A stretch of 64,000 bases of DNA from Heracleum sosnowskyi. Its lineage: Eukaryota; Streptophyta; Magnoliopsida; Apiales; Apiaceae. The position numbers and the translations under genes are program-made. Positions 1-13,802 of the stretch are shown here, piece after piece. The notes beneath the pieces were generated by a model. It was not told the origin of the DNA, did not search any database, and was given only the letters and a program-made list of their open reading frames with translations. Positions within the stretch are counted from its first letter, which is position 1. The number at the start of each line of letters is the position of its first letter. The DNA lies in NCBI GenBank assembly GCA_030848705.1, contig CM061245.1, positions 60,786,006-60,850,005 on the forward strand. Direction: 5' to 3'.

Positions 1-1391
1 TTTTACCCTATGGGTTTATAGAATTGCAGAAAAGTTCATTTGGGGCTGTCCGTGCCTGAATCGTAGCAGATACCAGGGGACGCCCGATTACGTTTACCTC
101 TAAAGGGAGCTATACAAGGAAAATGGGGAAAAATCGAAGCGGGCCATTTTGTGGATATTTTCTCGTAGTTTCTCCCTATGGGTTCATAGAATTGCAGAAA
201 AGTTCATTTGGGGCTGTCCGTTCCTGAATCGTAGCAGATACCAGGGACGCCCGATTACGTTTACCTCTAAAGGGAGCTATACTAGGAAAATGGGGAAAAA
301 TTGAAGCGGGCCATTTTGTGGATATTTTCTCGTAGTTTCACCCTATGGATTTATAGAATTGCAGAAAAGTTCATTTGGGGCTGTCCGTGCCTGAATCGTA
401 GCAGATACCAGGGATGCCCGATTACGTTTACCTCTAAAGGGAGCTATCCAAGGAAAATGGGGAAAAATTGAAGCGGGCCATTTTGTGGATATTTTCTCGT
501 AGTTTTACCCTATTGGTTTATAGAACTGCATAAAAGTTCATTTGGGGCTGTCCGTGCCTGAATCGTAGCAGATACCAGGGGATCCCCGATTACGTTTACC
601 TGTAAAGGGAGCTATACTAGGAAAATGGGGAAAAATCGAAGCCGACCATTTTGTGGATATTTTCTCGTAGTTTCACCCTATGGGTTTATAGAATTGCAGA
701 AAAGTTCATTTGGGGCTGTCCGTGCCTGAATCGTAGCAGATACCAGGGGACGCCCGATTACGTTTACCTCTAAAGGGAGCTATACAAGGAAAACGGGGAA
801 AAATCGAAGCGGGCCATTTTGTGGATATTTTCTCGTAGTTTCACCCTATGGGTTTATAGAATTGCAGAAAAGTTCATTTGGGGTTGTCCGTGCCTGAATC
901 GTAGCAGATACCAGGGGACGCCCGATTACGTTTACCTCTAAAGGGAGCTATACAAGGAAAATGGGGAAAATTCGAAGCGGGCCATTTTGTGGAGATTTTC
1001 TCGTAGTTTCACCCTATGGGTTTATAGAATTGCAGAAAAGTTCATTTGGGGCTGTCCGTTCATGAATCGTAGCAGATACCAGGGACGCCCGATTACGTTT
1101 ACCTCTAAAGGGAGCTATACTAGGAAAATAGGGAAAAATTGAAGCGGGCCATTTTGTAGATATTTTCTCGTAGATTCACCCTATGGGTTTATAGAATTGC
1201 AGAAAAGTTCATTTGGGACTGTCCGTGCCTGAATCGTAGCAGATACCAGGGATGCCCGATTACGTTACCTCTAAAGGGAGCTATCCAAGGAAAATGGGGG
1301 AAAATTGAAGCGGGCCATTTTGTGGATATTTTCTCGTAGTTTTACCCTATGGGTTTATAGAACTGCAGAAAAGTTCATTTGGGGCTGTCCG
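1..1391 (+). repeat. Left-edge satellite block, copy of 7.68-9.07 kb
   Basis: Roughly eight monomers whose order and private variants recur about 7,675 bp downstream. Shared markers are GGTTCATAG (181 and 7,856), CCTATTGGTTTATAG (TATTGG at 511 and 8,186) and TTTTGTAGATATTTTC (GTAGA at 1,156 and 8,831). After a 1-bp loss near 1,266 the offset becomes 7,676. The block is therefore part of the same HOR family that fills 5.4-13.8 kb, and it is cut by the window start. Confidence 0.8.
671..838 (+). repeat. Exemplar forward monomer, 168 bp
   Basis: One complete monomer given as a type copy, phased from TTTCACCC to the base before the next TTTCACCC at 839. Its length is 168 bp, close to one nucleosome plus linker, and equal to 56 codons, which matters for the chance reading frames. 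Inside it is a short dyad, AAAATGG and CCATTTT separated by 17 bases (in the GGAAAATGGGG ... GGGCCATTTTG part), and a smaller one, ACCC-TAT-GGGT. Composition is mildly AT-rich with A/T runs. This copy is of the subtype with ACAAGGAAAACGGGG. The phase is arbitrary. Confidence 0.9.
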
Positions 1392-4300
1392 TGCCTGAAT
1401 CGTAGCAGATACCAGGGGACGCCCGATTACGTTTACCTCTAAAGGGAGCTATACTAGGAAAATGGGGAAAAATCGAAGCCGACCATTTTGTGGATATTTT
1501 CTCGTAGTTTCACCCTATGGGTTTATAGAATTGCAGAAAAGTTCATTTGGGGCTGTCCGTGCCTGAATCGTAGCAGATACCAGGGGACGCCCGATTACGT
1601 TTACCTCTAAAGGGAGCTATACAAGGAAAACGGGGAAAAATCGAAGCGGGCCATTTTGTGGATATTTTCTCGTAGTTTCACCCTATGGGTTTATAGAATT
1701 GCAGAAAAGTTCATTTGGGGCTGTCCGTGCCTGAATCGTAGCAGATACCAGGGGGCACCCGATTACGTTTACCTCTAAAGGGAGCTATACTAGGAAAATG
1801 GGGAAAAATTGAAGCCGACCATTTTGTGGATATTTTCTCGTAGTTTCACCCTATGGTTTTATAAAATTGTAGAAAAGTTCATTTGGGGCTGTCCGTGCCT
1901 GAATCGTAGCAGATACCAGGGGACGCCCGATTACGTTTACCTCTAAAGTGAGCTATACAAGGAAAATGGGGAAAAATCGAAGCGGGCCATTTTGTGAATA
2001 TTTTCTCGTAGTTTCACCCTATGGGTTTATAGAATTGCAGAAAAGTTCATTTGGGGCTGTCCGTTCCTGAATCGTAGCAGATACCAGGGACGCCCGATTA
2101 CGTTTACCTCTAAAGGGAGCTATACTAGGAAAATAGGGAAAAATTGAAGCGGGCCATTTTGTGGATATTTTCTCGTAGATTCACCCTATGGGTTTATAGA
2201 ATTACAGAAACGTTCATTTGGGACTGTCCGTGCCTGAATCGTAGCAGATACCAGGGATGCCCGATTACGTTTACCTCTAAAGGGGGCTATCCAAGGAAAA
2301 TGGGGAAAAATTGAAGCGGGCCATTTTGTGGATATTTTCTCGTAGTTTTACCCTATGGGTTTATAGAACTGCAGAAAAGTTCATTTGGGGTTGTCCGTGC
2401 CTGAATCGTAGCAGATACCAGGGGACGCCCGATTACGTTTACCTCTAAAGGGAGCTATACTAGGAAAATGGGGAAAAATCGAAGCCGACCATTTTGTGGA
2501 TATTTTCTCGTAGTTTCACCCTATGGGTTTATAGAATTGCAGAAAAGTTCATTTGCGGCTGTCCGTGCCTGAATCGTAGCAGATACCAAGGGACGCCCGA
2601 TTACGTTTACCTCTAAAGGGAGCTATACAAGGAAAACGGGGAAAATCGAAGCGGGCCATTTTGTGGATATTTTCTCGTAGTTTCACCCTATGGATTTATA
2701 GAATTGCAGAAAAGTTCATTTGGGGTTGTCCGTGCCTGAATCGTAGCAGATATCAGGGGACGCCCGATTACGTTTACCTCTAAAGGGAGCTATACAAGGA
2801 AAATGGGGAAAAATCGAAGCGGGCCATTTTGTGGATATTTTCTCGTAGTTTCACCCTATGGGTTTATAGAATTGCAGAAAAGTTCATTTGGGGCTGTCCG
2901 TTCCTGAATCGTAGCAGGTACCAGGGACGCCCGATTACGTTTACCTCTAAAGGGAGCTATACTAGGAAAATAGGGAAAAATTGAAGCGGGCCATTTTGTG
3001 AATATTTTCTCGGAGATTCACCCTATGGGTTTATAGAATTGCAGAAAAGTTCATTTGGGACTGTCCGTGCCTGAATCGTAGCAGATACCAGGGATGCCCG
3101 ATTACGTTTACTTCTAAAGGGAGCTATCCAAGGAAAATGGGGAGGGCCATTTTGTGGATATTTTCTCGTAGTTTTATCCTATGGGTTTATAGAACTGCAA
3201 AAAAGTTCATTTGGGGCTGTTCGTGCCTGAATCGTAGCAGATACCAGGGGACGCCCGATTACGTTTACCTCTAAAGGGAGCTATACTAGGAAAATGGGGA
3301 AAAATCGAAGCCGACCATTTTGTGGATATTTTCTCGTAGTTTCACCCTATGGGTTTATAGAATTGCAGAAAAGTTCATTTGGGGCTGTCCGTGCCTGAAT
3401 CGTAGCAGATACCAGGGGACGCCCGATTACGTTTACCTCTAAAGGGAGCTATACAAGGAAAACGGGGAAAAATCGAAGCGGGCCATTTTGTGGATATTTT
3501 CTCGTAGTTTCACCCTATGGGTTTATAGAATTGCAGAAAAGTTCATTTGGGGCTGTCCGTGCCTGAATCGTAGCAGATACCAGGGGGCACCCGATTACGT
3601 TTACCTCTAAAGGGAGCTATACTAGGAAAATGGGGAAAAATTGAAGCCGACCATTTTGTGGATATTTTCTCGTAGTTTCACCCTATGGTTTTATAAAATT
3701 GTAGAAAAGTTCATTTGGGGCTGTCCGTGCCTGAATCGTAGCAGATACCAGGGGACGCCCGATTACGTTTACCTCTAAAGTGAGCTATACAAGGAAAATG
3801 GGGAAAAATCGAAGCGGGCCATTTTGTGAATATTTTCTCGTAGTTTCACCCTATGGGTTTATAGAATTGCAGAAAAGTTCATTTGGGGCTGTCCGTTCCT
3901 GAATCGTAGCAGATACCAGGGACGCCCGATTACGTTTACCTCTAAAGGGAGCTATACTAGGAAAATAGGGAAAAATTGAAGCGGGCCATTTTGTGGATAT
4001 TTTCTCGTAGATTCACCCTATGGGTTTATAGAATTGCAGAAACGTTCATTTGGGACTGTCCGTGCCTGAATCGTAGCAGATACCAGGGATGCCCGATTAC
4101 GTTTACCTCTAAAGGGGGCTATCCAAGGAAAATGGGGAAAAATTGAAGCGGGCCATTTTGTGGATATTTTCTCGTAGTTTTACCCTATGGGTTTATAGAA
4201 CTGCAGAAAAGTTCATTTGGGGTTGTCCGTGCCTGAATCGTAGCAGATACCAGGGGACGCCCGATTACGTTTACCTCTAAAGGGAGCTATACTAGGAAAA

Positions 4301-5213
4301 TGGGGAAAAATCGAAGCCGACCATTTTGTGGATATTTTCTCGTAGTTTCACCCTATGGGTTTATAGAATTGCAGAAAAGTTCATTTGCGGCTGTCCGTGC
4401 CTGAATCGTAGCAGATACCAAGGGACGCCCGATTACGTTTACCTCTAAAGGGAGCTATACAAGGAAAACGGGGAAAATCGAAGCGGGCCATTTTGTGGAT
4501 ATTTTCTCGTAGTTTCACCCTATGGATTTATAGAATTGCAGAAAAGTTCATTTGGGGTTGTCCGTGCCTGAATCGTAGCAGATATCAGGGGACGCCCGAT
4601 TACGTTTACCTCTAAAGGGAGCTATACAAGGAAAATGGGGAAAAATCGAAGCGGGCCATTTTGTGGATATTTTCTCGTAGTTTCACCCTATGGGTTTATA
4701 GAATTGCAGAAAAGTTCATTTGGGGCTGTCCGTTCCTGAATCGTAGCAGGTACCAGGGACGCCCGATTACGTTTACCTCTAAAGGGAGCTATACTAGGAA
4801 AATAGGGAAAAATTGAAGCGGGCCATTTTGTGAATATTTTCTCGGAGATTCACCCTATGGGTTTATAGAATTGCAGAAAAGTTCATTTGGGACTGTCCGT
4901 GCCTGAATCGTAGCAGATACCAGGGATGCCCGATTACGTTTACTTCTAAAGGGAGCTATCCAAGGAAAATGGGGAGGGCCATTTTGTGGATATTTTCTCG
5001 TAGTTTTATCCTATGGGTTTATAGAACTGCAAAAAAGTTCATTTGGGGCTGTTCGTGCCTGAATCGTAGCAGATACCAGGGGACGCCCGATTACGTTTAC
5101 CTCTAAAGGGAGCTATACTAGGAAAATGGGGAAAAATCGAAGCCGACCATTTTGTGGATATTTTCTCGTAGTTTCACCCTATGGGTTTATAGAATTGCAG
5201 AAAAGTTCATTTG
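1392..5213 (+). repeat. 11-monomer HOR, 1,832-bp unit, tandem duplication
   Basis: The sequence from about 1,392 repeats with an offset of exactly 1,832 bp until about 5,213. Markers at this offset: GGGGGCACCC at 1,751 and 3,583; AAACGTTCATT (CGTT at 2,211 and 4,043); GATATCAGG at 2,749 and 4,581; the 11-bp-deleted monomer GGGGAGGGCC at 3,141 and 4,973. Only occasional single-base differences were noticed (for example ATTACAG versus ATTGCAG just before 2,211 and 4,043). Eleven monomers of about 166.5 bp make the unit; one of them has the 11-bp deletion. The similarity points to a recent event. Confidence 0.88.
3128..3157 (+). repeat. 11-bp-deleted monomer variant (first of eight)
   Basis: Here GGAAAATGGGGA runs directly into GGGCCATTTTG, with AAAATTGAAGC missing. 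The deletion shortens the spacer of the monomer's AAAATGG / CCATTTT dyad from 17 to 6 bases. The same variant recurs near 4,973, 7,141, 10,978, 15,324, 16,151, 19,157 and 20,655, always together with TACTTCTAAAGG and CTATCCAAGG. I saw no copy in the right arm. It is a useful tag for tracing duplications within the left arm. Confidence 0.85.
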
Positions 5214-5416
5214 GAGCTGTCCCTGCCTGAATCGTAGCAGATACCAGGGGACGCCCGATTACGTTTACCTCTAAAGGGAGCTATACAAGGAAAACGGGGC
5301 AAAATCGAAGTGGGCCATTTTGTGGATATTTTCTCGTAGTTTCACCCTATGGGTTTATAGAATTGCAGGAAAAGTTCATTTGGGGTTGTCCGTGCCTGAA
5401 TCGTAGCAGATACCAG

Positions 5417-8400
5417 GGGACGCCCGATTACGTTTACCTCTAAAGGGAGCTATACTAGGAAAATGGGGAAAAATTAAAGCGGGCCATTTTGTGTATATTT
5501 TCTCGTAGTTTCACCCTATGGGTTTATAGAATTGCAGAAAAGTTGATTTGGGGCAGTCCGTGCCTGAATCGTAGCAGATACCAGGGACGCCCGATTAGGT
5601 TTACCTCTAAAGGGAGCTATCCAAGGAAAATGGAGAAAAATTGAAGCGGGCCATTTTGTGGATATTTTCTCGTAGTTTTACCCTATGGGTTTATAGAATT
5701 GCAGAAAAGTTCATTTGGGGCTGTCCGTGCCTGAATCGTAGCAGATACCAGGGGACGCCCGATTACGTTTACCTCTAAAGGGAGCTATACAAGGAAAATG
5801 GGGAAAAATCGAAGCGGGCCATTTTGTGGATATTTTCTCGTAGTTATACCCTATGGGTTCATAGAATTGCAGAAAAGTTCAATTGGGGCTGTCCGTTCCT
5901 GAATCGTAGCAGATACCAGGGACGCCCGATTACGTTTACCTCTAAAGGGAGCAATACTAGGAAAATGGGGAAAAATTGAAGCGGGCCATTTTGTGGATAT
6001 TTTCTCGTAGTTTCACCCTATGGATTTATAGAATTGCAGAAAAGTTCATTTGGGGCTGTCCGTGCCTGAATCGTAGCAGATACCAGGGATGCCCGATTAA
6101 GTTTACCTCTAAAGGGAGCTATCCAAGGAAAATGGGGAAAAATTGAAGCGGGCCATTTTGTGGATATTTTCTCGTAGTTTTACCCTATGGATTTATAGAA
6201 TTGCAGAAAAGTTCATTTGGGGTTGTCCGTGCCTGAATCGTAGCAGATATCAGGGGACGCCCGATTACGTTTACCTCTAAAGGGAGCTATACAAGGAAAA
6301 TGGGGAAAAATCGAAGCGGGCCATTTTGTGGATATTTTCTCGTAGTTTCACCCTATGGGTTTATAGAATTGCAGAAAAGTTCATTTGGGGCAGTCCGTGC
6401 CTGAATCGTAGCAGATACCAGGGACGCCCGATTAGGTTTACCTCTAAAGGGAGCTATCCAAGGAAAATGGAGAAAAATTGAAGCGGGCCATTTTGTGGAT
6501 ATTTTCTCGTAGTTTTACCCTATGGGTTTATAGAATTGCAGAAAAGTTCATTTGGGGCTGTCCGTGCCTGAATCGTAGCAGATACCAGGGGACGCCCGAT
6601 TACGTTTACCTCTAAAGGGAGCTATACAAGGAAAACGGGGAAAAATCGAAGCGGGCCATTTTGTGGATATTTTCTCGTAGTTTCACCCTATGGATTTATA
6701 GAATTGCAGAAAAGTTCATTTGGGGTTGTCCGTGCCTGAATCGTAGCAGATATCAGGGGACGCCCGATTACGTTTACCTCTAAAGGGAGCTATACAAGGA
6801 AAATGGGGAAAAATCGAAGCGGGCCATTTTGTGGATATTTTCTCGTAGTTTCACCCTATGGGTTTATAGAATTGCAGAAAAGTTCATTTGGGGCTGTCCG
6901 TTCCTGAATCGTAGCAGGTACCAGGGACGCCCGATTACGTTTACCTCTAAAGGGAGCTATACTAGGAAAATAGGGAAAAATTGAAGCGGGCCATTTTGTG
7001 AATATTTTCTCGGAGATTCACCCTATGGGTTTATAGAATTGCAGAAAAGTTCATTTGGGACTGTCCGTGCCTGAATCGTAGCAGATACCAGGGATGCCCG
7101 ATTACGTTTACTTCTAAAGGGAGCTATCCAAGGAAAATGGGGAGGGCCATTTTGTGGATATTTTCTCGTAGTTTTATCCTATGGGTTTATAGAACTGTAG
7201 AAAAGTTCATTTGGGGCTGTCCGTGCCTGAATCGTAGCAGATACCAGGGGACGCCCGATTACGTTTACCTCTAAAGGGAGCTATACTAGGAAAATGGGGA
7301 AAAATCGAAGCCGACCATTTTGTGGATATTTTCTCGTAGTTTCACCCTATGGGTTTATAGAATTGCAGAAAAGTTCATTTGGAGCTGTCCGTGCCTGAAT
7401 CGTAGCAGATACCAGGGGACGCCCGATTACGTTTACCTCTAAAGGGAGCTATACAAGGAAAACGGGGCAAAATCGAAGTGGGCCATTTTGTGGATATTTT
7501 CTCGTAGTTTCACCCTATGGGTTTATAGAATTGCAGGAAAAGTTCATTTGGGGTTGTCCGTGCCTGAATCGTAGCAGATACCAGGGATGCCCGATTACGT
7601 TTACCTCTAAAGGGAGCTATCCAAGGAAAATGGGGAAAAATTGAAGCGGGCCATTTTGTGGATATTTTCTCATAGTTTTACCCTATGGGTTTATAGAATT
7701 TCAGAAAAGTTCATTTGGGGCTGTCCGTGCCTGAATCGTAGCAGATACCAGGGGATGCCCGATTACGTTTACCTCTAAAGGGAGCTATACAAGGAAAATG
7801 GGGAAAAATCGAAGCGGGCCATTTTGGGGATATTTTCTCGTAGTTTCACCCTATGGGTTCATAGAATTGCAGAAAAGTTCATTTGGGGCTGTCCGTTCCT
7901 GAATCGTAGCAGATACCAGGGACGCCCGATTACGTTTACCTCTAAAGGGAGCTATACTAGGAAAATGGGGAAAAATTGAAGCGGGCCATTTTGTGGATAT
8001 TTTCTCGTAGTTTCACCCTATGGATTTATAGAATTGCAGAAAAGTTCATTTGGGGCTGTCCGTGCATGAATCGTAGCAGATACCAGGGATGCCCGATTAC
8101 GTTTACCTCTAAAGGGAGCTATCCAAGGAAAATGGGGAAAAATTGAAGCGGGCCATTTTGTGGATATTTTCTCGTAGTTTTACCCTATTGGTTTATAGAA
8201 CTGCAGAAAAGTTCATTTGGGGTTGTCCGTGCCTGAATCGTAGCAGATACCAGGGGATGCCCGATTACGTTTACCTCTAAAGGGAGCTATACTAGGAAAA
8301 TGGGGAAAAATCGAAGCCGACCATTTTGTGGATATTTTCTCGTAGTTTCACCCTATGGGTTTATAGAATTGCAGAAAAGTTCATTTGGGGCTGTCCGTGC

Positions 8401-11400
8401 CTGAATCGTAGCAGATACCAGGGGACGCCCGATTACGTTTACCTCTAAAGGGAGCTATACAAGGAAAACGGGGAAAAATCGAAGCGGGCCATTTTGTGGA
8501 TATTTTCTCGTAGTTTCACCCTATGGGTTTATAGAATTGCAGAAAAGTTCATTTGGGGTTGTCCGTGCCTGAATCGTAGCAGATACCAGGGGACGCCCGA
8601 TTACGTTTACCTCTAAAGGGAGCTATACAAGGAAAATGGGGAAAAATCGAAGCGGGCCATTTTGTGGATATTTTCTCGTAGTTTCACCCTATGGGTTTAT
8701 AGAATTGCAGAAAAGTTCATTTGGGGCTGTCCGTTCCTGAATCGTAGCAGATACCAGGGACGCCCGATTACGTTTACCTCTAAAGGGAGCTATACTAGGA
8801 AAATAGGGAAAAATTGAAGCGGGCCATTTTGTAGATATTTTCTCGTAGATTCACCCTATGGGTTTATAGAATTGCAGAAAAGTTCATTTGGGACTGTCCG
8901 TGCCTGAATCGTAGCAGATACCAGGGATGCCCGATTACGTTTACCTCTAAAGGGAGCTATCCAAGGAAAATGGGGAAAAATTGAAGCGGGCCATTTTGTG
9001 GATATTTTCTCGTAGTTTTACCCTATGGGTTTATAGAACTGCAGAAAAGTTCATTTGGGGCTGTCCGTGCCTGAATCGTAGCAGATACCAGGGGACGCCC
9101 GATTACGTTTACCTCTAAAGGGAGCTATACTAGGAAAATGGGGAAAATCGAAGCCGACCATTTTGTGGATATTTTCTCGTAGTTTCACCCTATGGGTTTA
9201 TAGAATTGCAGAAAAGTTCATTTGGGGCTGTCCGTGCCTGAATCGTAGCAGATACCAGGGGACGCCCGATTACGTTTACCTCTAAAGGGAGCTATACTAG
9301 GAAAATGGGGAAAAATTAAAGCGGGCCATTTTGTGTATATTTTCTCGTAGTTTCACCCTATGGGTTTATAGAATTGCAGAACAGTTCATTTGGGGCTGTC
9401 CGTTCCTGAATCGTAGCAGATACCAGGGACGCCCGATTACGTTTACCTCTAAAGGGAGCTATACTAGGAAAATAGGGAAAAATTGAAGCGGGCCATTTTG
9501 TAGATATTTTCTCGTAGATTCACCCTATGGGTTTATAGAATTGCAGAAAAGTTCATTTGGGACTGTCCGTGCCTGAATCGTAGCAGATACCAGGGATGCC
9601 CGATTACGTTTACCTCTAAAGGGAGCTATCCAAGGAAAATGGGGAAAAATTGAAGCCGACCATTTTGTGGATATTTTCTCGTAGTTTCACCCTATGGTTT
9701 TATAAAATTGCAGAAAAGTTCATTTGGGGCTGTCCGTTCCTGAATCGTAGCAGATACCAGGGACGCCCGATTACGTTTACCTCTAAAGGGAGCAATACTA
9801 GGAAAATGGGGAAAAATTGAAGCGGGCCATTTTGTGGATATTTTCTCGTAGTTTCACCCTATGGATTTATAGAATTGCAGAAAAGTTCATTTGGGGCTGT
9901 CCGTGCCTGAATCGTAGCAGATACCAGGGATGCCCGATTAAGTTTACCTCTAAAGGGAGCTATCCAAGGAAAATGGGGAAAAATTGAAGCGGGCCATTTT
10001 GTGGATATTTTCTCGTAGTTTTACCCTATGGATTTATAGAATTGCAGAAAAGTTCATTTGGGGTTGTCCGTGCCTGAATCGTAGCAGATATCAGGGGACG
10101 CCCGATTACGTTTACCTCTAAAGGGAGCTATACAAGGAAAATGGGGAAAAATCGAAGCGGGCCATTTTGTGGATATTTTCTCGTAGTTTCACCCTATGGG
10201 TTTATAGAATTGCAGAAAAGTTCATTTGGGGCAGTCCGTGCCTGAATCGTAGCAGATACCAGGGACGCCCGATTAGGTTTACCTCTAAAGGGAGCTATCC
10301 AAGGAAAATGGAGAAAAATTGAAGCGGGCCATTTTGTGGATATTTTCTCGTAGTTTTACCCTATGGGTTTATAGAATTGCAGAAAAGTTCATTTGGGGCT
10401 GTCCGTGCCTGAATCGTAGCAGATACCAGGGGACGCCCGATTACGTTTACCTCTAAAGGGAGCTATACAAGGAAAACGGGGAAAAATCGAAGCGGGCCAT
10501 TTTGTGGATATTTTCTCGTAGTTTCACCCTATGGATTTATAGAATTGCAGAAAAGTTCATTTGGGGTTGTCCGTGCCTGAATCGTAGCAGATATCAGGGG
10601 ACGCCCGATTACGTTTACCTCTAAAGGGAGCTATACAAGGAAAATGGGGAAAAATCGAAGCGGGCCATTTTGTGGATATTTTCTCGTAGTTGCTATGGGT
10701 TTATAGAATTGCAGAAAAGTTCATTTGGGGCTGTCCGTTCCTGAATCGTAGCAGGTACCAGGGACGCCCGATTACGTTTACCTCTAGAGGGAGCTATACT
10801 AGGAAAATAGGGAAAAATTGAAGCGGGCCATTTTGTGAATATTTTCTCGGAGATTCACCCTATGGGTTTATAGAATTGCAGAAAAGTTCATTTGGGACTG
10901 TCCGTGCCTGAATCGTAGCAGATACCAGGGATGCCCGATTACGTTTACTTCTAAAGGGAGCTATCCAAGGAAAATGGGGAGGGCCATTTTGTGGATATTT
11001 TCTCGTAGTTTTATCCTATGGGTTTATAGAACTGTAGAAAAGTTCATTTGGGGCTGTCCGTGCCTGAATCGTAGCAGATACCAGGGGACGCCCGATTACG
11101 TTTACCTCTAAAGGGAGCTATACTAGGAAAATGGGGAAAAATCGAAGCCGACCATTTTGTGGATATTTTCTCGTAGTTTCACCCTATGGGTTTATAGAAT
11201 TGCAGAAAAGTTCATTTGGAGCTGTCCGTGCCTGAATCGTAGCAGATACCAGGGGACGCCCGATTACGTTTACCTCTAAAGGGAGCTATACAAGGAAAAC
11301 GGGGCAAAATCGAAGTGGGCCATTTTGTGGATATTTTCTCGTAGTTTCACCCTATGGGTTTATAGAATTGCAGGAAAAGTTCATTTGGGGTTGTCCGTGC

Positions 11401-13802
11401 CTGAATCGTAGCAGATACCAGGGGACGCCCGATTACGTTTACCTCTAAAGGGAGCTATACTAGGAAAATGGGGAAAAATTAAAGCGGGCCATTTTGTGTA
11501 TATTTTCTCGTAGTTTCACCCTATGGGTTTATAGAATTGCAGAAAAGTTCATTTGGGGCTGTCCGTGCCTGAATCGTAGCAGATACCAGGGACGCCCGAT
11601 TAGGTTTACCTCTAAAGGGAGCTATCCAAGGAAAATGGAGAAAAATTGAAGCGGGCCATTTTGTGGATATTTTCTCGTAGTTTTACCCTATGGGTTTATA
11701 GAATTGCAGAAAAGTTCATTTGGGGCTGTCCGTGCCTGAATCGTAGCAGATACCAGGGGACGCCCGATTACGTTTACCTCTAAAGGGAGCTATACAAGGA
11801 AAATGGGGAAAAATCGAAGCGGGCCATTTTGTGGATATTTTCTCGTAGTTATACCCTATGGGTTCATAGAATTGCAGAAAAGTTCATTTGGGGCTGTCCG
11901 TTCCTGAATCGTAGCAGATACCAGGGACGCCCGATTACGTTTACCTCTAAAGGGAGCAATACTAGGAAAATGGGGAAAAATTGAAGCGGGCCATTTTGTG
12001 GATATTTTCTCGTAGTTTCACCCTATGGATTTATAGAATTGCAGAAAAGTTCATTTGGGGCTGTCCGTGCCTGAATCGTAGCAGATACCAGGGATGCCCG
12101 ATTACGTTTACCTCTAAAGGGAGCTATCCAAGGAAAATGGGGAAAAATTGAAGCGGGCCATTTTGTGGATATTTTCTCATAGTTTTACCCTATGGGTTTA
12201 TAGAATTTCAGAAAAGTTCATTTGGGGCTGTCCGTGCCTGAATCGTAGCAGATACCAGGGGATGCCCGATTACGTTTACCTCTAAAGGGAGCTATACAAG
12301 GAAAATGGGGAAAAATCGAAGCGGGCCATTTTGGGGATATTTTCTCGTAGTTTCACCCTATGGGTTCATAGAATTGCAGAAAAGTTCATTTGGGGCTGTC
12401 CGTTCCTGAATCGTAGCAGATACCAGGGACGCCCGATTACGTTTACCTCTAAAGGGAGCTATACTAGGAAAATGGGGAAAAATTGAAGCGGGCCATTTTG
12501 TGGATATTTTCTCGTAGTTTCACCCTATGGATTTATAGAATTGCAGAAAAGTTCATTTGGGGCTGTCCGTGCATGAATCGTAGCAGATACCAGGGATGCC
12601 CGATTACGTTTACCTCTAAAGGGAGCTATCCAAGGAAAATGGGGAAAAATTGAAGCGGGCCATTTTGTGGATATTTTCTCGTAGTTTTACCCTATTGGTT
12701 TATAGAACTGCAGAAAAGTTCATTTGGGGTTGTCCGTGCCTGAATCGTAGCAGATACCAGGGGATGCCCGATTACGTTTACCTCTAAAGGGAGCTATACT
12801 AGGAAAATGGGGAAAAATCGAAGCCGACCATTTTGTGGATATTTTCTCGTAGTTTCACCCTATGGGTTTATAGAATTGCAGAAAAGTTCATTTGGGGCTG
12901 TCCGTGCCTGAATCGTAGCAGATACCAGGGGATGCCCGATTACGTTTACCTCTAAAGGGAGCTATACAAGGAAAACGGGGAAAAATCGAAGCGGGCCATT
13001 TTGTGGATATTTTCTCGTAGTTTCACCCTATGGGTTTATAGAATTGCAGAAAAGTTCATTTGGGGTTGTCCGTGCCTGAATCGTAGCAGATACCAGGGGA
13101 CGCCCGATTACGTTTACCTCTAAAGGGAGCTATACAAGGAAAATGGGGAAAAATCGAAGCGGGCCATTTTGTGGATATTTTCTCGTAGTTTCACCCTATG
13201 GGTTTATAGAATTGCAGAAAAGTTCATTTGGGGCTGTCCGTTCCTGAATCGTAGCAGATACCAGGGACGCCCGATTACGTTTACCTCTAAAGGGAGCTAT
13301 ACTAGGAAAATAGGGAAAAATTGAAGCGGGCCATTTTGTAGATATTTTCTCGTAGATTCACCCTATGGGTTTATAGAATTGCAGAAAAGTTCATTTGGGA
13401 CTGTCCGTGCCTGAATCGTAGCAGATACCAGGGATGCCCGATTACGTTTACCTCTAAAGGGAGCTATCCAAGGAAAATGGGGAAAAATTGAAGCGGGCCA
13501 TTTTGTGGATATTTTCTCGTAGTTTTACCCTATGGGTTTATAGAACTGCAGAAAAGTTCATTTGGGGCTGTCCGTGCCTGAATCGTAGCAGATACCAGGG
13601 GACGCCCGATTACGTTTACCTCTAAAGGGAGCTATACTAGGAAAATGGGGAAAATCGAAGCCGACCATTTTGTGGATATTTTCTCGTAGTTTCACCCTAT
13701 GGGTTTATAGAATTGCAGAAAAGTTCATTTGGGGCTGTCCGTGCCTGAATCGTAGCAGATACCAGGGGACGCCCGATTACGTTTACCTCTAAAGGGAGCT
13801 AT
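5417..13802 (+). repeat. Mosaic of re-copied HOR segments
   Basis: The right half of this block is built from pieces of the left half. About 9,741-11,422 matches 5,900-7,585 at offset 3,841 (GCAATACTAG at 5,951 and 9,792; GATATC at 6,246 and 10,087, also 6,749 and 10,590), dropping to 3,837 after a 4-bp loss at about 10,690 (GTAGTTGCTATGGG). About 11,422-12,090 matches 5,417-6,085 at offset 6,005 (GTTATACCC at 5,846 and 11,851 by its ATACC). About 12,072-13,802 matches 7,565-9,295 at offset 4,507 (CTCATAG at 7,671 and 12,178; CGTGCATGAATCG at 8,061 and 12,568). Some three monomers at 9,296-9,740 separate the halves. An additional 2,168-bp (13-monomer) offset links about 4.48-5.44 kb with 6.65-7.6 kb. 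Confidence 0.8.

Noticed and set aside
671..838. RNA polymerase III promoter or tRNA-derived element in the monomer
   Set aside because: GTAGCAGATACCAGGGG and ACGATTCAGGC resemble A- and B-box fragments, but neither fits the consensus and their order and spacing are wrong; no tRNA fold is visible.
960..985. CENP-B box
   Set aside because: TTCGAAGCGGG near 970 and CCCGCTTCGA in the right arm look partly similar, but the required spacing TTCG-N4-A-N2-CGGG is not met on either strand in the monomers I checked.
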